Shown: positions 1 to 7,650, counted from the first letter of the stretch. The stretch is 36,648 nucleotides of DNA from Actinomycetota bacterium (GCA_013297625.1 JAAFHT010000014.1:1-36648), one strand, 5' to 3'. Program-made: numbers and translations. The notes: generated by a model from the sequence alone, not told the origin.

Positions 1-434
1 TCGACCGTGACCTGCTGTTCTTCCATGCACTCGAGCAGAGCCGACTGCGTTTTGGGGCTCGCCCGGTTGATCTCATCGCCGATCACGATGTGGGCAAACA
101 CCGGACCCGGCGTGAACTCAAACGTGCCCAACTGCTGGCGAAACACGCTGACGCCCGTGATGTCCGCCGGCAATAGGTCGGGAGTGAATTGGATGCGATT
201 GACGGTGCCCGCGATGCACTTCGCGAGCGCGCGAGCCAGCATCGTCTTGCCGACGCCCGGCACGTCTTCGATGAGCAGGTGGCCTTCGGCGAGCAAGACG
301 GTGAGCGCGGCATCCACCGCATCGGGCTTGCCGTCGAGCACGCCGTTCATGGCGCGACGGATGCTCGCCCCGAGTTCTGCGAACTCCTCAGCGCTCAGCG
401 GCGCCGCTTCAGACATCGAGGTCATCATGCTCAT
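1..434 (-). CDS. MoxR-family AAA+ ATPase (3' end cut off by window edge)
   Basis: This is the N-terminal part of a MoxR-type AAA+ ATPase; the rest lies beyond base 1. The frame is open from 434 to the edge. Walker A (DVPGVGKT) is at about residues 57-64 and Walker B with the MoxR continuation ([17 protein letters not shown]) at about 119-135. MoxR ATPases act as chaperone-like cytoplasmic proteins and are usually followed by DUF58 and von Willebrand-factor genes, which would lie outside the window. Several in-frame ATGs (434, 428, 425, 416) compete; 434 is preferred because a CAGAGT hexamer lies 6 nt before it, matching the leaderless pattern seen elsewhere here. It follows cofE by 63 nt in the same direction, so co-transcription is possible but no functional link is shown. 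Confidence 0.9.
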   Translation of the reverse strand, partial: MSMMTSMSEAAPLSAEEFAELGASIRRAMNGVLDGKPDAVDAALTVLLAEGHLLIEDVPGVGKTMLARALAKCIAGTVNRIQFTPDLLPADITGVSVFRQQLGTFEFTPGPVFAHIVIGDEINRASPKTQSALLECMEEQQVTV

Positions 435-497
435 TGTTCGACTCTGCCACGCCTCGGTGCTGAGCGCTCTGAGAATCCCCTGACCGGCAGCACGCGC

Positions 498-1298
498 TCA
501 GGTGTGATTGATCGTTTGCACGCCCGCCGAAAAGCCCGCATCCCACGCTTCTTTGCTGCCCGTGGCGAAGAGGTCGTCGGCGGCAGGGCGCACGAGGCTG
601 CGCGCCCCGGGGGCCGCGTCGTCGAGCAGCCGGGCGAGCCCGCGCACTGCCGCGACGGGGATGCCGCTCGACTTACCCTTCACGAGATCAGCGGCCGCAG
701 CGATCTCGTCGCCGACGGCGGGCGCCGTCACTTCGAGCAGTTTGCCCGCCGCATCGCGCGTGCCCCGCAGGTCGTCGAGCAGTCGAACGCCACTCGAGCC
801 GATCGCCATGTCGGTCTGCCCTTCGCGCCACGCGCGCCCGGCCGTGTCGGTGATGATGACGCCGATCGGCGCCCCGACGCTCGCTTCGACGGCTGCGCGA
901 ATCGCGGCGGCGCTCGCATCGGGGTCGAGCGGCAGCAGCAACACGGTGCCGTCGGCGGTGTTGCTCGCGTCAACTCCGGCCGCCGCCATGATGAGGCCCA
1001 GGCGGTTCTCGACGATGCGCGTCGTGCCACCGTCAGCGCGGGCGCGCGTTGCCACCACCCGCACGGTCTCGTCGGTGATGGCTTGTTCGCGATCAGCAGC
1101 CTCGATGATGCGCCCCTCGGCCTTGCTCACGATCTTGCTCGTGACGGCGAGAATGTCGCCCGGCTCGACGCCCGCGGTGCGTGCGGCGTCAGCAATGAGT
1201 CGCGGCAGGTGATCGCCCGGCGCAATCTCGGGCAGGCCCGGGATGCCCCACACGCGCAGTTCTGCCCCAGCACTCTCGGCGGCGCGCGTTTCGGTCAC
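498..1298 (-). CDS. cofE: Coenzyme F420-0:L-glutamate ligase (CofE domain only)
   Basis: It adds glutamate residues to coenzyme F420-0 in a GTP-dependent reaction, building the polyglutamate tail of this deazaflavin. The 266-residue protein shows the family landmarks: the start [26 protein letters not shown] near residue 55, and [15 protein letters not shown] near residue 150. Its length fits a stand-alone CofE as in archaea. The mycobacterial homologue FbiB carries an extra C-terminal nitroreductase-like domain that reduces dehydro-F420; that domain is absent here, and the stop is followed by the MoxR gene. The start is GTG, 6 nt after CAGAAT. It lies 23 nt after the LLM oxidoreductase gene, so the two are probably one transcript. 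The fgd gene at 9143-10168 shows that F420 is used in this organism. Confidence 0.9.
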   Translation of the reverse strand: MTETRAAESAGAELRVWGIPGLPEIAPGDHLPRLIADAARTAGVEPGDILAVTSKIVSKAEGRIIEAADREQAITDETVRVVATRARADGGTTRIVENRLGLIMAAAGVDASNTADGTVLLLPLDPDASAAAIRAAVEASVGAPIGVIITDTAGRAWREGQTDMAIGSSGVRLLDDLRGTRDAAGKLLEVTAPAVGDEIAAAADLVKGKSSGIPVAAVRGLARLLDDAAPGARSLVRPAADDLFATGSKEAWDAGFSAGVQTINHT

Positions 1299-1321
1299 GC
1301 GCCCATTCTGCCCCGCCGCGC

Positions 1322-2323
1322 TCAGCGCGTGAGGCGCGGCAGCACCTCGCGGCCGAAGAGCTCGAGGAACGCGTCCTGGTTGCGACCCACGTTGTGCAGG
1401 TGGATGCGCGTGACGCCGAGGTCGAGGTAACGCTGGATGTTCGCGCGATGGGCATCCGGGTCACTCGAGATGAGCATCCGCTCGTCGAAGTCGTCGGGGC
1501 GCACGAGCTTGGCGATCTGTTCGAGGTCGTACGGCGAGCGAATGTCGCTCTTTGCGAATCGCATGCCCGCTTGCGGCCACTCGGCGAGAGCGTTGGCCAT
1601 CGCTTCGTCGTCGGTCGGCGCCCACGAGACGTGCAAGCGCAGCGCGTGCTGCCCGGCCTCGCGGCGGCGGCCGGCCTCGCGCGCCCCGTCGTCGAAGCGC
1701 TGCAGAAGTGTGGCGATCTTGTCGATCGGCACCGAGTCGATGAGCAGCCCGTCGGCTACTTGGCCTGCGCGGCGCGCGGTGACCGGCCCGGCCGTGGCGA
1801 TGAGCAGTGGGGGCGGCGACTCGGGGCTGGTCCACAGCCGAGTTGACTCGAGCTGGTACCAACGACCCTCGTGCTTGACGTCGCGCCCGGCAACGCCCGA
1901 GGCGAAGAGCTTCTTGATGATCGTCACGGCCTCGAACATGCGGTTGATGCGTTCGGCCGGCTCGGGCCAATACGTGCCGACGATGTGCTCACTGATGGCT
2001 TCACCGCTGCCGAGCGCCAGCCAGTGCCGTCCAGGGTAGAGGCTCGCAAGCGTTGCGGATGCTTGCGCCACGAGCGCCGGATGCCACCGGAATGTGGGCG
2101 CGAGGGCTCCGACCCCGAGCTCACCCGTCGTCTGCGCGCCGAGTGCCGACATGACGCCGTAGACGAACCCGGCCTCACCCTGCGTCGGCGTGAATGGTTG
2201 GGCAGCGTCGCCCGCGAGCGTGCCGCTGAAGCCATGCTGTTCGGCGAGCGCCGCGAGCCGCACGGCCTCGCTCGGCGCGAGCTGCTCGAGCGCCGCCGCG
2301 TATCCGATCGTGGGCTGCGTCAT
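1322..2323 (-). CDS. LLM-class F420-dependent oxidoreductase (TIGR03557-like)
   Basis: This 333-residue protein belongs to the luciferase-like flavin/F420 monooxygenase family. It has the Fgd-like order of segments: [19 protein letters not shown] at the start, [36 protein letters not shown], and [13 protein letters not shown]. Members of this subgroup use reduced F420 rather than FMN; the substrate cannot be read from the sequence. The start ATG at 2323 overlaps the stop of the upstream oxygenase gene as ATGA, so translation is probably coupled. Upstream extension of the frame is possible but would run into that gene and lacks family similarity. Its place directly before cofE supports F420 as cofactor. 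Confidence 0.85.
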   Translation of the reverse strand: MTQPTIGYAAALEQLAPSEAVRLAALAEQHGFSGTLAGDAAQPFTPTQGEAGFVYGVMSALGAQTTGELGVGALAPTFRWHPALVAQASATLASLYPGRHWLALGSGEAISEHIVGTYWPEPAERINRMFEAVTIIKKLFASGVAGRDVKHEGRWYQLESTRLWTSPESPPPLLIATAGPVTARRAGQVADGLLIDSVPIDKIATLLQRFDDGAREAGRRREAGQHALRLHVSWAPTDDEAMANALAEWPQAGMRFAKSDIRSPYDLEQIAKLVRPDDFDERMLISSDPDAHRANIQRYLDLGVTRIHLHNVGRNQDAFLELFGREVLPRLTR

Positions 2324-3306
2324 GCCGTGGGGGTCACGCTCTTTGTCGTCTTGCCGGCGAGGTGCGGCCCGGCCATCACCGGTTCGTAGCGCGGCGCCTC
2401 GCCCTCGGCGAGGCACGAAGGCAAGCACTCGACGATGGTCGAGTAGTTGGCGTTGTGGAAGAACGGCATGCTCTGGCGGCGCTGGCTCGCGGCGGCGGTC
2501 GACCCGGCAGCAGCATCCGGATTCACGACACGGTGAAGGGTCGAGGTCCAGCGGTCGTTCGTCCAGCGGGCCATGAGGTCACCGATGTTGATGACGAGCG
2601 CCCCCTCAGCGGGCGGAATCGGCAGCCACGAGTCCGTCGCCCCGTCGTGCACTTCGAGGCCCGCCCGGCCGGCTTCTTGCCGCAAGATCGTGAGCGTGCC
2701 GTAGTCGGTGTGGGCGCCCGCGCGCAGCTGGCCGGGCTCGGGCGCGTGCGTCTGCTCGGGATAGTTGATGGCGCGCAAGGCGCTCGGGCTCGCGTCGATG
2801 TGCCGCGCGAAGAACTCGGCGGGCAGGTCGAGCCCGAGCGCGAACATGCTCATGAGCCGGTCGGCCAAGCGACCCATCTCGGCGTAGTACGCCTGCCACG
2901 CGCGCTGTAGCTCGGGCAGCGCGTCAGTCCACACGTTGGCCGTGAACAGCGCCGCCTCGGTCTCGTCCACGGCCACATGACCGGGGCGGATGCCCGGCCC
3001 CATGTTGAACGACTCTTTCAGGTCGCCCGGCGTCACGTCGCCACGCGAGGCCGCGAGCGACTCGCTGCGCATCGGAAAGTAGCCATAGAGCCCGCCCGGC
3101 GCGCGCTCGACCGCGAGCTTGTCGGCGAGCGGCAGATCGAAGAATGCGCGCGCGAGGTTCCACGCCGCGTCGGCCACCGCAGCGTCGACCCCGTGGTCGA
3201 CGACCTGGAAGAACCCGACCGTGCGCAGGGTCTCATCGAACTCGCGCCCGACCACCGCCGGGTCGCGGTCAAGACTGATGGTCGGAACAGCAATCGACGG
3301 CGTCAT
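2320..3306 (-). CDS. Isopenicillin N synthase-like Fe(II)/2-oxoglutarate oxygenase
   Basis: This is a double-stranded beta-helix non-haem iron oxygenase of the IPNS/flavonol-synthase family (328 residues). The iron ligands are visible as HTD (about H199 and D201) and H258 in STLHRVVNP; the co-substrate-binding RQS (about 277-279) is followed by MPFF. The N-terminal DIOX_N part carries VGFFQVVDHGV. Typical substrates are small metabolites; the real one is unknown. A GTG at 3312 is also in frame, but ATG 3306 sits 6 nt after TAGCGT, the leaderless spacing common in this window, and is preferred. The stop overlaps the next gene's start by 4 nt, tying it to the F420-dependent oxidoreductase. Confidence 0.87.
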   Translation of the reverse strand: MTPSIAVPTISLDRDPAVVGREFDETLRTVGFFQVVDHGVDAAVADAAWNLARAFFDLPLADKLAVERAPGGLYGYFPMRSESLAASRGDVTPGDLKESFNMGPGIRPGHVAVDETEAALFTANVWTDALPELQRAWQAYYAEMGRLADRLMSMFALGLDLPAEFFARHIDASPSALRAINYPEQTHAPEPGQLRAGAHTDYGTLTILRQEAGRAGLEVHDGATDSWLPIPPAEGALVINIGDLMARWTNDRWTSTLHRVVNPDAAAGSTAAASQRRQSMPFFHNANYSTIVECLPSCLAEGEAPRYEPVMAGPHLAGKTTKSVTPTA

Positions 3307-3374
3307 GGCCACACGCTACCCCCTCGATCAGCCCCTGCACATCGGGCGAGCACCACTCATCCAGGTGGCTCGCT

Positions 3375-3380
3375 TAGCGT
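3375..3380 (+). promoter_or_regulatory. Candidate -10 box for the DoxX-family gene
   Basis: TAGCGT stands 26 nt before the ATG at 3407. This would give a short leader containing the purine-rich GAAGAGAGA ribosome site. No convincing -35 box is visible. Confidence 0.35.
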
Positions 3381-3406
3381 CGATGTACCGACCGAAGAGA
3401 GACGCC

Positions 3407-3907
3407 ATGACGACGATTGCTGCCCTGCTCGAGAAGTTCGACCGCCTCGTCGTTTGGACGATGGATACCTTCGGCATCAAGTTCGCGCGCCTCGCCTTGG
3501 GCATCGTCTTCATCTGGTTCGGCGCACTCAAGATGATCGGCGACCTGAGCCCGGCCTACGACCTCGTGGCGGCAACGGTCTACTGGCTGACGCCCGAGAT
3601 CATCATTCCGCTCATCGGGCTGTGGGAGGTCGCGATCGGCGTCGCGTTCCTCTTCCCGCCGCTCACGCGCCTCGCACTGCTGTTGCTGATTCCGCAGATG
3701 CCCGCGACGTTCTTGCCGCTCGTGCTGCTGCCCGCCGTGACGTTCACGGTCGTCCCCTGGGGCCTGACGCTCGAGGGCCAGTACATCGTCAAGAACCTCG
3801 TCATCATCGCGTGCGCGCTCATCATCGGCGGCACGGCTCTGCGCAAAGACCGCAGCGACCGCGAGGCTCGCACGGGCGCCATTGAGGTGCCCGTGCACAC
3901 GAGCTAG
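3407..3907 (+). CDS. DoxX-family membrane protein
   Basis: A 166-residue integral membrane protein with about four hydrophobic segments: LALGIVFIWFGALKMIG, the IIIPLIGLWEVAIGVAFLF stretch, the LALLLLIP region, and LVIIACALIIGG near the C-terminus. The pattern FxWFGxLKMIG followed by GxWEVxIG is typical of the DoxX/DUF417 group, whose members are small membrane subunits linked to redox or thiol stress in some bacteria; the role here is unknown. ATG 3407 is chosen because it has a GAAGAGAGA ribosome site and marks the start of conserved sequence. Its last 4 nt overlap the end of the convergent YdeI/OmdA gene. Confidence 0.85.
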   Translation: MTTIAALLEKFDRLVVWTMDTFGIKFARLALGIVFIWFGALKMIGDLSPAYDLVAATVYWLTPEIIIPLIGLWEVAIGVAFLFPPLTRLALLLLIPQMPATFLPLVLLPAVTFTVVPWGLTLEGQYIVKNLVIIACALIIGGTALRKDRSDREARTGAIEVPVHTS

Positions 3908-4476
3908 ATGGGCGACTCGCCCCGTTCGAGCTGCTCGAGGTAGCCCGCGAGCTTGCGCGTGCGAGTCTCGGCCCGCACCACGCCGTCGAGTCGAAAAACG
4001 ATCGCGAATCGCGCGGTGGAGCTGATCGAGGCGAACGTTGCCGCGGCGGCGGGCGAGGCATCCAGAGCGGCCTGCAGGTCTGCGGGCACGACCATGCTTT
4101 TCTGACTGTAGGCGGCATCCCATCGACCGTCGGTCTTCGCGCGCTCGACTTGGGCAATGCCGGGCGGCCGCATGCGACCCGCCTCGGTCAAGCGCTCGAT
4201 GATGCCGACGTTGCGTTGCGACCACACCGAGCGCGGCCGCCGCGGCGTGAACACCTGCAGCGAGTAGTCGTCGTCGAGGCCGTAGATCTGCCCATCGATC
4301 CAGCCAAAGCACAGCGCCGATTCGAGCGCTTCGTCGTAGGTGATGCCCGGCGCAGTGGAGCGCTTCTTGCGCATCTTCAACCGAACTCCGGGGTGCTCGG
4401 GATGCGCCTCGAGCCACTCTTCCCAGAGCTCAACGCGCTCGAAGAGCATCACGGGCTTCTCGGAGTTCGCCACCAC
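3904..4476 (-). CDS. YdeI/OmpD-associated (OmdA) family protein
   Basis: A 190-residue cytoplasmic protein of the YdeI/OmdA family. Typical features are ELWEEWLEAHPEH near the start, the conserved ITYDEALESALCFGWIDGQ stretch, RSVWSQRNVG and the C-terminal part where RTRKLAGYLEQLERGESP sits. In other bacteria relatives have been linked to bacteriocin or peptide protection, but no firm biochemical function is known. The start is GTG 4476, six nt after TAGGCT; GTG 4473 directly follows and is an alternative. The gene converges with DoxX and overlaps it by 4 nt. Confidence 0.8.
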   Translation of the reverse strand: MVANSEKPVMLFERVELWEEWLEAHPEHPGVRLKMRKKRSTAPGITYDEALESALCFGWIDGQIYGLDDDYSLQVFTPRRPRSVWSQRNVGIIERLTEAGRMRPPGIAQVERAKTDGRWDAAYSQKSMVVPADLQAALDASPAAAATFASISSTARFAIVFRLDGVVRAETRTRKLAGYLEQLERGESPI

Positions 4477-4508
4477 AATCTCAGCCTAAATGGCGGCGAT
4501 TACGGCGC

Positions 4509-4544
4509 GTTTACGGCTTTGTTTACGGCTTTGTTTACGGCTTT
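4509..4544. repeat. Three perfect 12-bp tandem copies of GTTTACGGCTTT
   Basis: Copies lie at 4509-4520, 4521-4532 and 4533-4544. A degenerate piece (TTACGGCG) precedes them. The array fills the short space between the YdeI/OmdA start and the DUF4287 stop, and the last copy supplies the TAA stop of the DUF4287 gene. It is AT-richer than its surroundings and is not an inverted repeat, so it is not a terminator hairpin. Confidence 0.95.
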
Positions 4545-4822
4545 GTTGCCACGCCGTCGAGCCAGAGAACGGTGCTGGGGTCACTGTGGGTTCCGCCCGA
4601 GTTCACGTGCTTCGCGTCGATCACGGGGCCCTTCTTGATGACGTGCACGATCGCCATGGCGTGGCCGCGGCCGAGCCCGTAGTCGTCGGCGAGCCACTGC
4701 ACGATGACGCCGGCCTTGACGCTCGCATCGTCGTAGCCGCGCCCGACGGCTTCGTCGACGATCGCTCGCGGGGTCTTGCCCGTCTTGGCCTCGACGGCAT
4801 CGAGATAAGCCTGAAACGACAT
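4535..4822 (-). CDS. DUF4287 domain protein
   Basis: A 95-residue protein matching the DUF4287 pattern: MSFQAYLDAVEAKTGKTP, a middle part KAGVIVQWLADDYGLGRGHA and the following MAIVHVIKKGP. The function of the family is unknown; it is small, soluble and common in actinobacteria, sometimes with a DUF5655 domain that is not present here. A GGGAG ribosome site stands 5 nt before the ATG, and TAGGCT at 4855-4860 is a likely -10 box with a leader of about 30 nt. The stop codon lies within the 12-bp tandem repeat, so repeat copy number could alter the C-terminus. Confidence 0.85.
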   Translation of the reverse strand: MSFQAYLDAVEAKTGKTPRAIVDEAVGRGYDDASVKAGVIVQWLADDYGLGRGHAMAIVHVIKKGPVIDAKHVNSGGTHSDPSTVLWLDGVATKP

Positions 4823-4874
4823 GAGTGCTCCCTACAGTGACGACGACGCGTCTCAGCCTAGAACTCAGCAGGGG

Positions 4875-5879
4875 CTAGAGAGCAACGATGACCTTGCCGC
4901 GCGCGTGGCCCGCTTCGCCGTGAGCGAGGGCCTCGGTGATGCGGTCAACGGGGTACGCCTCGTCAACGACGACGCGCAGCGCACCCGTGGCCAACCAGTC
5001 GGCGAGCGTCTGCAGATCTGCCGTGTCGCGCTTCGCGAGAAACGAGGCGTAGGTGCGTCGCGAAAAGAGTGATGCGACAGCGAGCTTCGCGGGCGCGGCG
5101 AGCGGCGCGAGCCACTCGCCCTTCGGAGCCCCGCACGCCACGAGCAAGCCCGTCGGGGTCAGGATGCGCGCGAGGTCGCGCAACCGCCGGTTGCCGGCGA
5201 GCTCAAAGATGAGGTCAAACCGCGCGATGCCTCGCGTGACTTCGGTGGTCGTGTAGTCGATGACGTCATCGGCGCCGAGGCGCGCGACGAGCTCGAGGTT
5301 GCGCGAGCTCGTGACGGCCGTCACGTGCGCGCCGAGCAACTTGGCGATCTGCACCGCAAAGGTGCCGACTCCGCCCGAGGCTCCGATGATGAGCACGCGC
5401 GGGCGCATGGGCTCGACCTCGCCCGGGCCCCACGTGAGCGGGGCAACGAGGCCCCCGCGCCGCAGACCCTGCAGCGCCGTGATCGCCGCGACGCCTACCC
5501 CACCGGCGTCGGTCATCGAAAGGCCTGCCGGCTTCTTCGCGAGGCCCGAATCCCCCACGACCATGAGCTCGCTCCAGGCGCCCGACCCGAAGCCAAACAC
5601 CTCGTCACCCACCGCGAACCGCGTGACGCCCGCACCCACCGACTCGACGACGCCCGCGACGTCAGACCCCATGGCGTGGCCGCTCGGCTTGGGGGCGCGC
5701 AGGCCTCGCATCATCCGCACCACATAGGGCGTGCCGCGCAGCTCGTGCCGGTCGAGCGGGTTGATCGAGCTCGCGGCGACGCGCACGAGCACCTGGTTGT
5801 CGGCGGCGACGGGCGGCGGAGCATCCACGACCCGCAGCACCTCGGGGCCGCCATAGGTCGTTGCGACAACGGACTTCAT
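4875..5879 (-). CDS. NAD(P)-dependent MDR-family alcohol dehydrogenase / quinone oxidoreductase
   Basis: A 334-residue medium-chain dehydrogenase/reductase of the zinc-independent quinone-oxidoreductase type. The N-terminal GroES-like domain has SSINPLDRHELRG and GSDVAGVVESVGAGVTRFAVGDEVFG; the Rossmann nucleotide site is LIIGASGGVGTFAVQIAK near residue 165. No structural zinc cysteine cluster is visible. It probably reduces a small aldehyde, enone or quinone. ATG 5879 is preferred over the adjacent GTG 5882 because GAAAGG lies 6 nt before the ATG. It diverges from a TetR regulator with a near-perfect palindrome between them, so it is the likely target of that repressor. Confidence 0.87.
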   Translation of the reverse strand: MKSVVATTYGGPEVLRVVDAPPPVAADNQVLVRVAASSINPLDRHELRGTPYVVRMMRGLRAPKPSGHAMGSDVAGVVESVGAGVTRFAVGDEVFGFGSGAWSELMVVGDSGLAKKPAGLSMTDAGGVGVAAITALQGLRRGGLVAPLTWGPGEVEPMRPRVLIIGASGGVGTFAVQIAKLLGAHVTAVTSSRNLELVARLGADDVIDYTTTEVTRGIARFDLIFELAGNRRLRDLARILTPTGLLVACGAPKGEWLAPLAAPAKLAVASLFSRRTYASFLAKRDTADLQTLADWLATGALRVVVDEAYPVDRITEALAHGEAGHARGKVIVAL

Positions 5880-5897
5880 CACGTGCCTTTCGGTTGC

Positions 5898-5921
5898 TTA
5901 CGGTGTAAGCTTACGCCGTAA
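5898..5921. promoter_or_regulatory. 24-bp TetR-type operator between adh and tetR
   Basis: The half-sites are TTACGGTGTAAG and CTTACGCCGTAA, matching at 11 of 12 positions around an AAGCTT centre. The site overlaps candidate -10 boxes on both strands (TAAGCT toward adh, TAAACT at 5919-5924 toward tetR). Position, symmetry and the divergent TetR gene make it the probable operator for both promoters. Confidence 0.8.
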
Positions 5922-5957
5922 ACTATGCCACCGCGGCGACACTGTCAAGGAGAGACC

Positions 5958-6644
5958 ATGGCGCGAACTCGGGATGCCCTGACTCACGACCGCGTACTGC
6001 AGGCTGCCCTCGCCCTCGCCGACTCCGAAGGTCTCGAGGCGCTCAGCATGCGGCGACTCGGCAGCGAGTTGGGGGTGGAGGCGATGTCGCTGTACCGCCA
6101 CGTGCCCAATAAAAAAGCCCTGCTCGATGCCATGGTCGACTCGATCGTGCACGACTGGATCGACGACGAGGCCACCCCCGCAGCCGACTGGCGCAGGCAC
6201 ATCGGCGCGATCATGCACCGGGCGCACGCCACACTGCTCGCCCGCCCGTGGGCGGTCGAACTCGTGACCGTTCGCCCGCGCGTGGGCGACGGCCGCTTGC
6301 GCTACGCCGAGTCGATTACGACGGCTCTGCTCGAGGCGGGCTTCACCCCGCAGCTTGCGCACCACGGCCTGCACATTGTCGACGGCACGATCATGGGCTT
6401 CACCGCCCAACAAGCCCGCCGCCCCACCGCCGCGGCACTCGGCGACCGCGTGCAGGCGCTGTACAACGGCGACCTCACGGCTGACTACCCCGGCATCAGC
6501 GTCACCATTCGTGAGCACCACGATCACGACGAGGAGTACGCACTCATGGTCGATCTCGTGATCGACGGGCTGGCTCGCTTGCGCGACGGCAACGAGCCGC
6601 CGCGCACGGGGTCAGGCGCGAGTTACGTACTCTCGCTCGCCTGA
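5958..6644 (+). CDS. TetR-family transcriptional repressor (TetR_C_1 type)
   Basis: A 228-residue regulator. The N-terminal helix-turn-helix domain reads RVLQAALALADSEGLEALSM, then LGSELGVEAMSLYRHVPNKK; the longer C-terminal domain fits the tetracycline-repressor-like C-terminal class. ATG 5958 has a strong AAGGAGAGACC ribosome site; an upstream in-frame start is ruled out by this site and by the family N-terminus MARTR. It likely binds the 24-bp palindrome at 5898-5921 and controls both itself and the divergent dehydrogenase, with a small organic ligand as inducer. The inducer cannot be inferred. Confidence 0.9.
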   Translation: MARTRDALTHDRVLQAALALADSEGLEALSMRRLGSELGVEAMSLYRHVPNKKALLDAMVDSIVHDWIDDEATPAADWRRHIGAIMHRAHATLLARPWAVELVTVRPRVGDGRLRYAESITTALLEAGFTPQLAHHGLHIVDGTIMGFTAQQARRPTAAALGDRVQALYNGDLTADYPGISVTIREHHDHDEEYALMVDLVIDGLARLRDGNEPPRTGSGASYVLSLA

Positions 6645-6652
6645 ACGCCGGC

Positions 6653-7069
6653 CTACCGTCGTGAGAAGTAGGCGTTTGCGCGCGGCGTCCACAACCAGCT
6701 GAGCACGATCGCTGAAATCAGCACGCTGATGATGCCGACGAAGAGGCCGACGCCGCCCGTCGTGATGGCGAGAATCTGCGACACGATCGAGATACCGCGA
6801 ACGATCGTGAAGATCAGGCGTGACACACGGCTGCCGCGAAGCAGGCCCCCGGCCACAATCAAGACGATCACGCCCGACACGATGATGGTGATCGCCGTCA
6901 GCAATCCACCCGGTAGAGGGTTCGCCACGAGGGCTGCGCCGGTGGCGATCACGAGCAGCATCGAGCCGCCGATGATGTCGAAGATGCCGCCGATGTAGGC
7001 GAGCACTCCGATGAACGTCACCCCAGCGGGGCGGCGAGGGTCAACTGAAGACTGAGCGGGCTGCGTCAT
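6653..7069 (-). CDS. Small multi-pass membrane protein, function unknown
   Basis: A 138-residue protein with four hydrophobic segments after a short polar N-terminus (MTQPAQSSVDPRRPAG): GVLAYIGGIFDIIGGSMLLV, LLTAITIIVSGVIVLIVAGG, IVSQILAITTGGVGLFVG and ISVLISAIVLSWLW. I recognise no named family beyond a general resemblance to small actinobacterial integral membrane proteins. ATG 7069 stands 6 nt after TACAGT (7076-7081) and has no ribosome site, so the mRNA is probably leaderless. It converges with tetR. Confidence 0.75.
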   Translation of the reverse strand: MTQPAQSSVDPRRPAGVTFIGVLAYIGGIFDIIGGSMLLVIATGAALVANPLPGGLLTAITIIVSGVIVLIVAGGLLRGSRVSRLIFTIVRGISIVSQILAITTGGVGLFVGIISVLISAIVLSWLWTPRANAYFSRR

Positions 7070-7186
7070 GGGGCCACTGTAACGAAAAGGTGACAAACGC
7101 GACACGCCCGGGATTTCGGCTTGCACCGCGCGTTACGCCGCCACTAGGTTCGTCGAGCGCCACATGACGAAAGGAGGCCGACCGTA
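7070..7186. promoter_or_regulatory. Divergent promoter region with a plus-strand promoter
   Basis: On the plus strand TTGCAC (7121-7126) and TAGGTT (7145-7150) are spaced by 18 nt, a good promoter for the short-ORF locus. A seven-codon ORF (MTKGGRP, 7164-7187) ends in TAATG, where it touches the next start. On the minus strand TACAGT (7076-7081) serves the membrane protein. Confidence 0.5.
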
Positions 7187-7252
7187 ATGATTCGCTTTGC
7201 TCTGGGAATGATTCCCACCACCGCCGGCTTCGTCGGCGATCTCACCGCCTGA
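7187..7252 (+). CDS. Short ORF, 21 residues, with a perfect Shine-Dalgarno site
   Basis: A 21-codon ORF starting MIRFALGM and ending GFVGDLTA. It is preceded at 9 nt by AAAGGAGG (7170-7177), an exact anti-16S match and one of the strongest ribosome sites in the window, and by a good promoter. It may be a real small hydrophobic peptide or a leader peptide for the 53-residue ORF downstream. No run of one amino acid suggests attenuation. I recognise no family. Confidence 0.5.
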   Translation: MIRFALGMIPTTAGFVGDLTA

Positions 7253-7448
7253 TCAGGTTTCTGCGTATCTCGTAGCTCGCTGATCCGCCTCGGCGGCCGC
7301 GGCCCGGCACTTCGTGCTTTCGCACACCGTGTGCACCCGCGCGCCCGCTGCTCTCTCTGCCGCCACGAGCGGCACCACCCGTTACGGCTGACCGTCGACG
7401 CAACCGCGCGACGGTCACGCGTGACACCCGCAGTGAGGAACCATTGTC
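7253..7448 (+). promoter_or_regulatory. Structured non-coding spacer before a 53-residue ORF
   Basis: Inverted repeats are dense here: GCACAC/GTGTGC (7322-7334), GACCGTCG (7390-7397) with CGACGGTC (7409-7416), and the 12-bp palindrome GTCACGCGTGAC (7414-7425), which overlaps the second hairpin so the two cannot both form. They end just before the GAGGAA ribosome site (7435-7440). This looks like a folded leader RNA or an operator; no known riboswitch was recognised. Confidence 0.4.
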
Positions 7449-7610
7449 ATGACCACCATCACGGCCCCCGTGGCCCTGATCACGCCCGAACACCCGCCAC
7501 AACCCGCGCACTCTGACGACGACGAGCGTCGGGTTGGCACGGCGCTCGAGACCGAGCGCCGTGAACGCGCGATGCAGCGCTCGGCGCTGTTGATGCTGCC
7601 GCCGCGATGA
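7449..7610 (+). CDS. 53-residue charged protein, function unknown
   Basis: The ORF begins MTTITAPVALITPEHPPQP, has an acidic-basic middle (SDDDERRVG, then ETERRERAMQR) and ends ALLMLPPR. TGAGGAA lies 8 nt upstream of the ATG. Codon use is GC-rich at third positions, in keeping with real coding sequence. There is no membrane segment. It is probably expressed from the promoter at 7121-7150 together with the 21-residue ORF. No family recognised; a small regulatory or interaction protein is possible but only a guess. Confidence 0.55.
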   Translation: MTTITAPVALITPEHPPQPAHSDDDERRVGTALETERRERAMQRSALLMLPPR

Positions 7611-7650
7611 CGATCGAACGGATGCCCCGCGCACGTCGGGCGTCTGGGAG

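Noticed and set aside
189-1430. Long open frame on the plus strand opposite cofE
   Set aside because: It is antisense to clear cofE codons, has a composition rich in Arg and His typical of shadow frames in GC-rich DNA, and lacks a ribosome site.
2324-2428. N-terminal extension of the LLM oxidoreductase from an upstream start
   Set aside because: The extra 35 residues overlap the oxygenase gene, are Arg-rich and do not resemble the family; the ATGA junction at 2320-2323 fits better.
4509-4544. CRISPR array
   Set aside because: Units are 12 bp and contiguous, without spacers, and no cas genes are present.
7253-7448. tmRNA, 6S RNA or RNase P RNA in the structured spacer
   Set aside because: No conserved ends, tag frame or core motifs of these RNAs are present; the region is too short for RNase P RNA.
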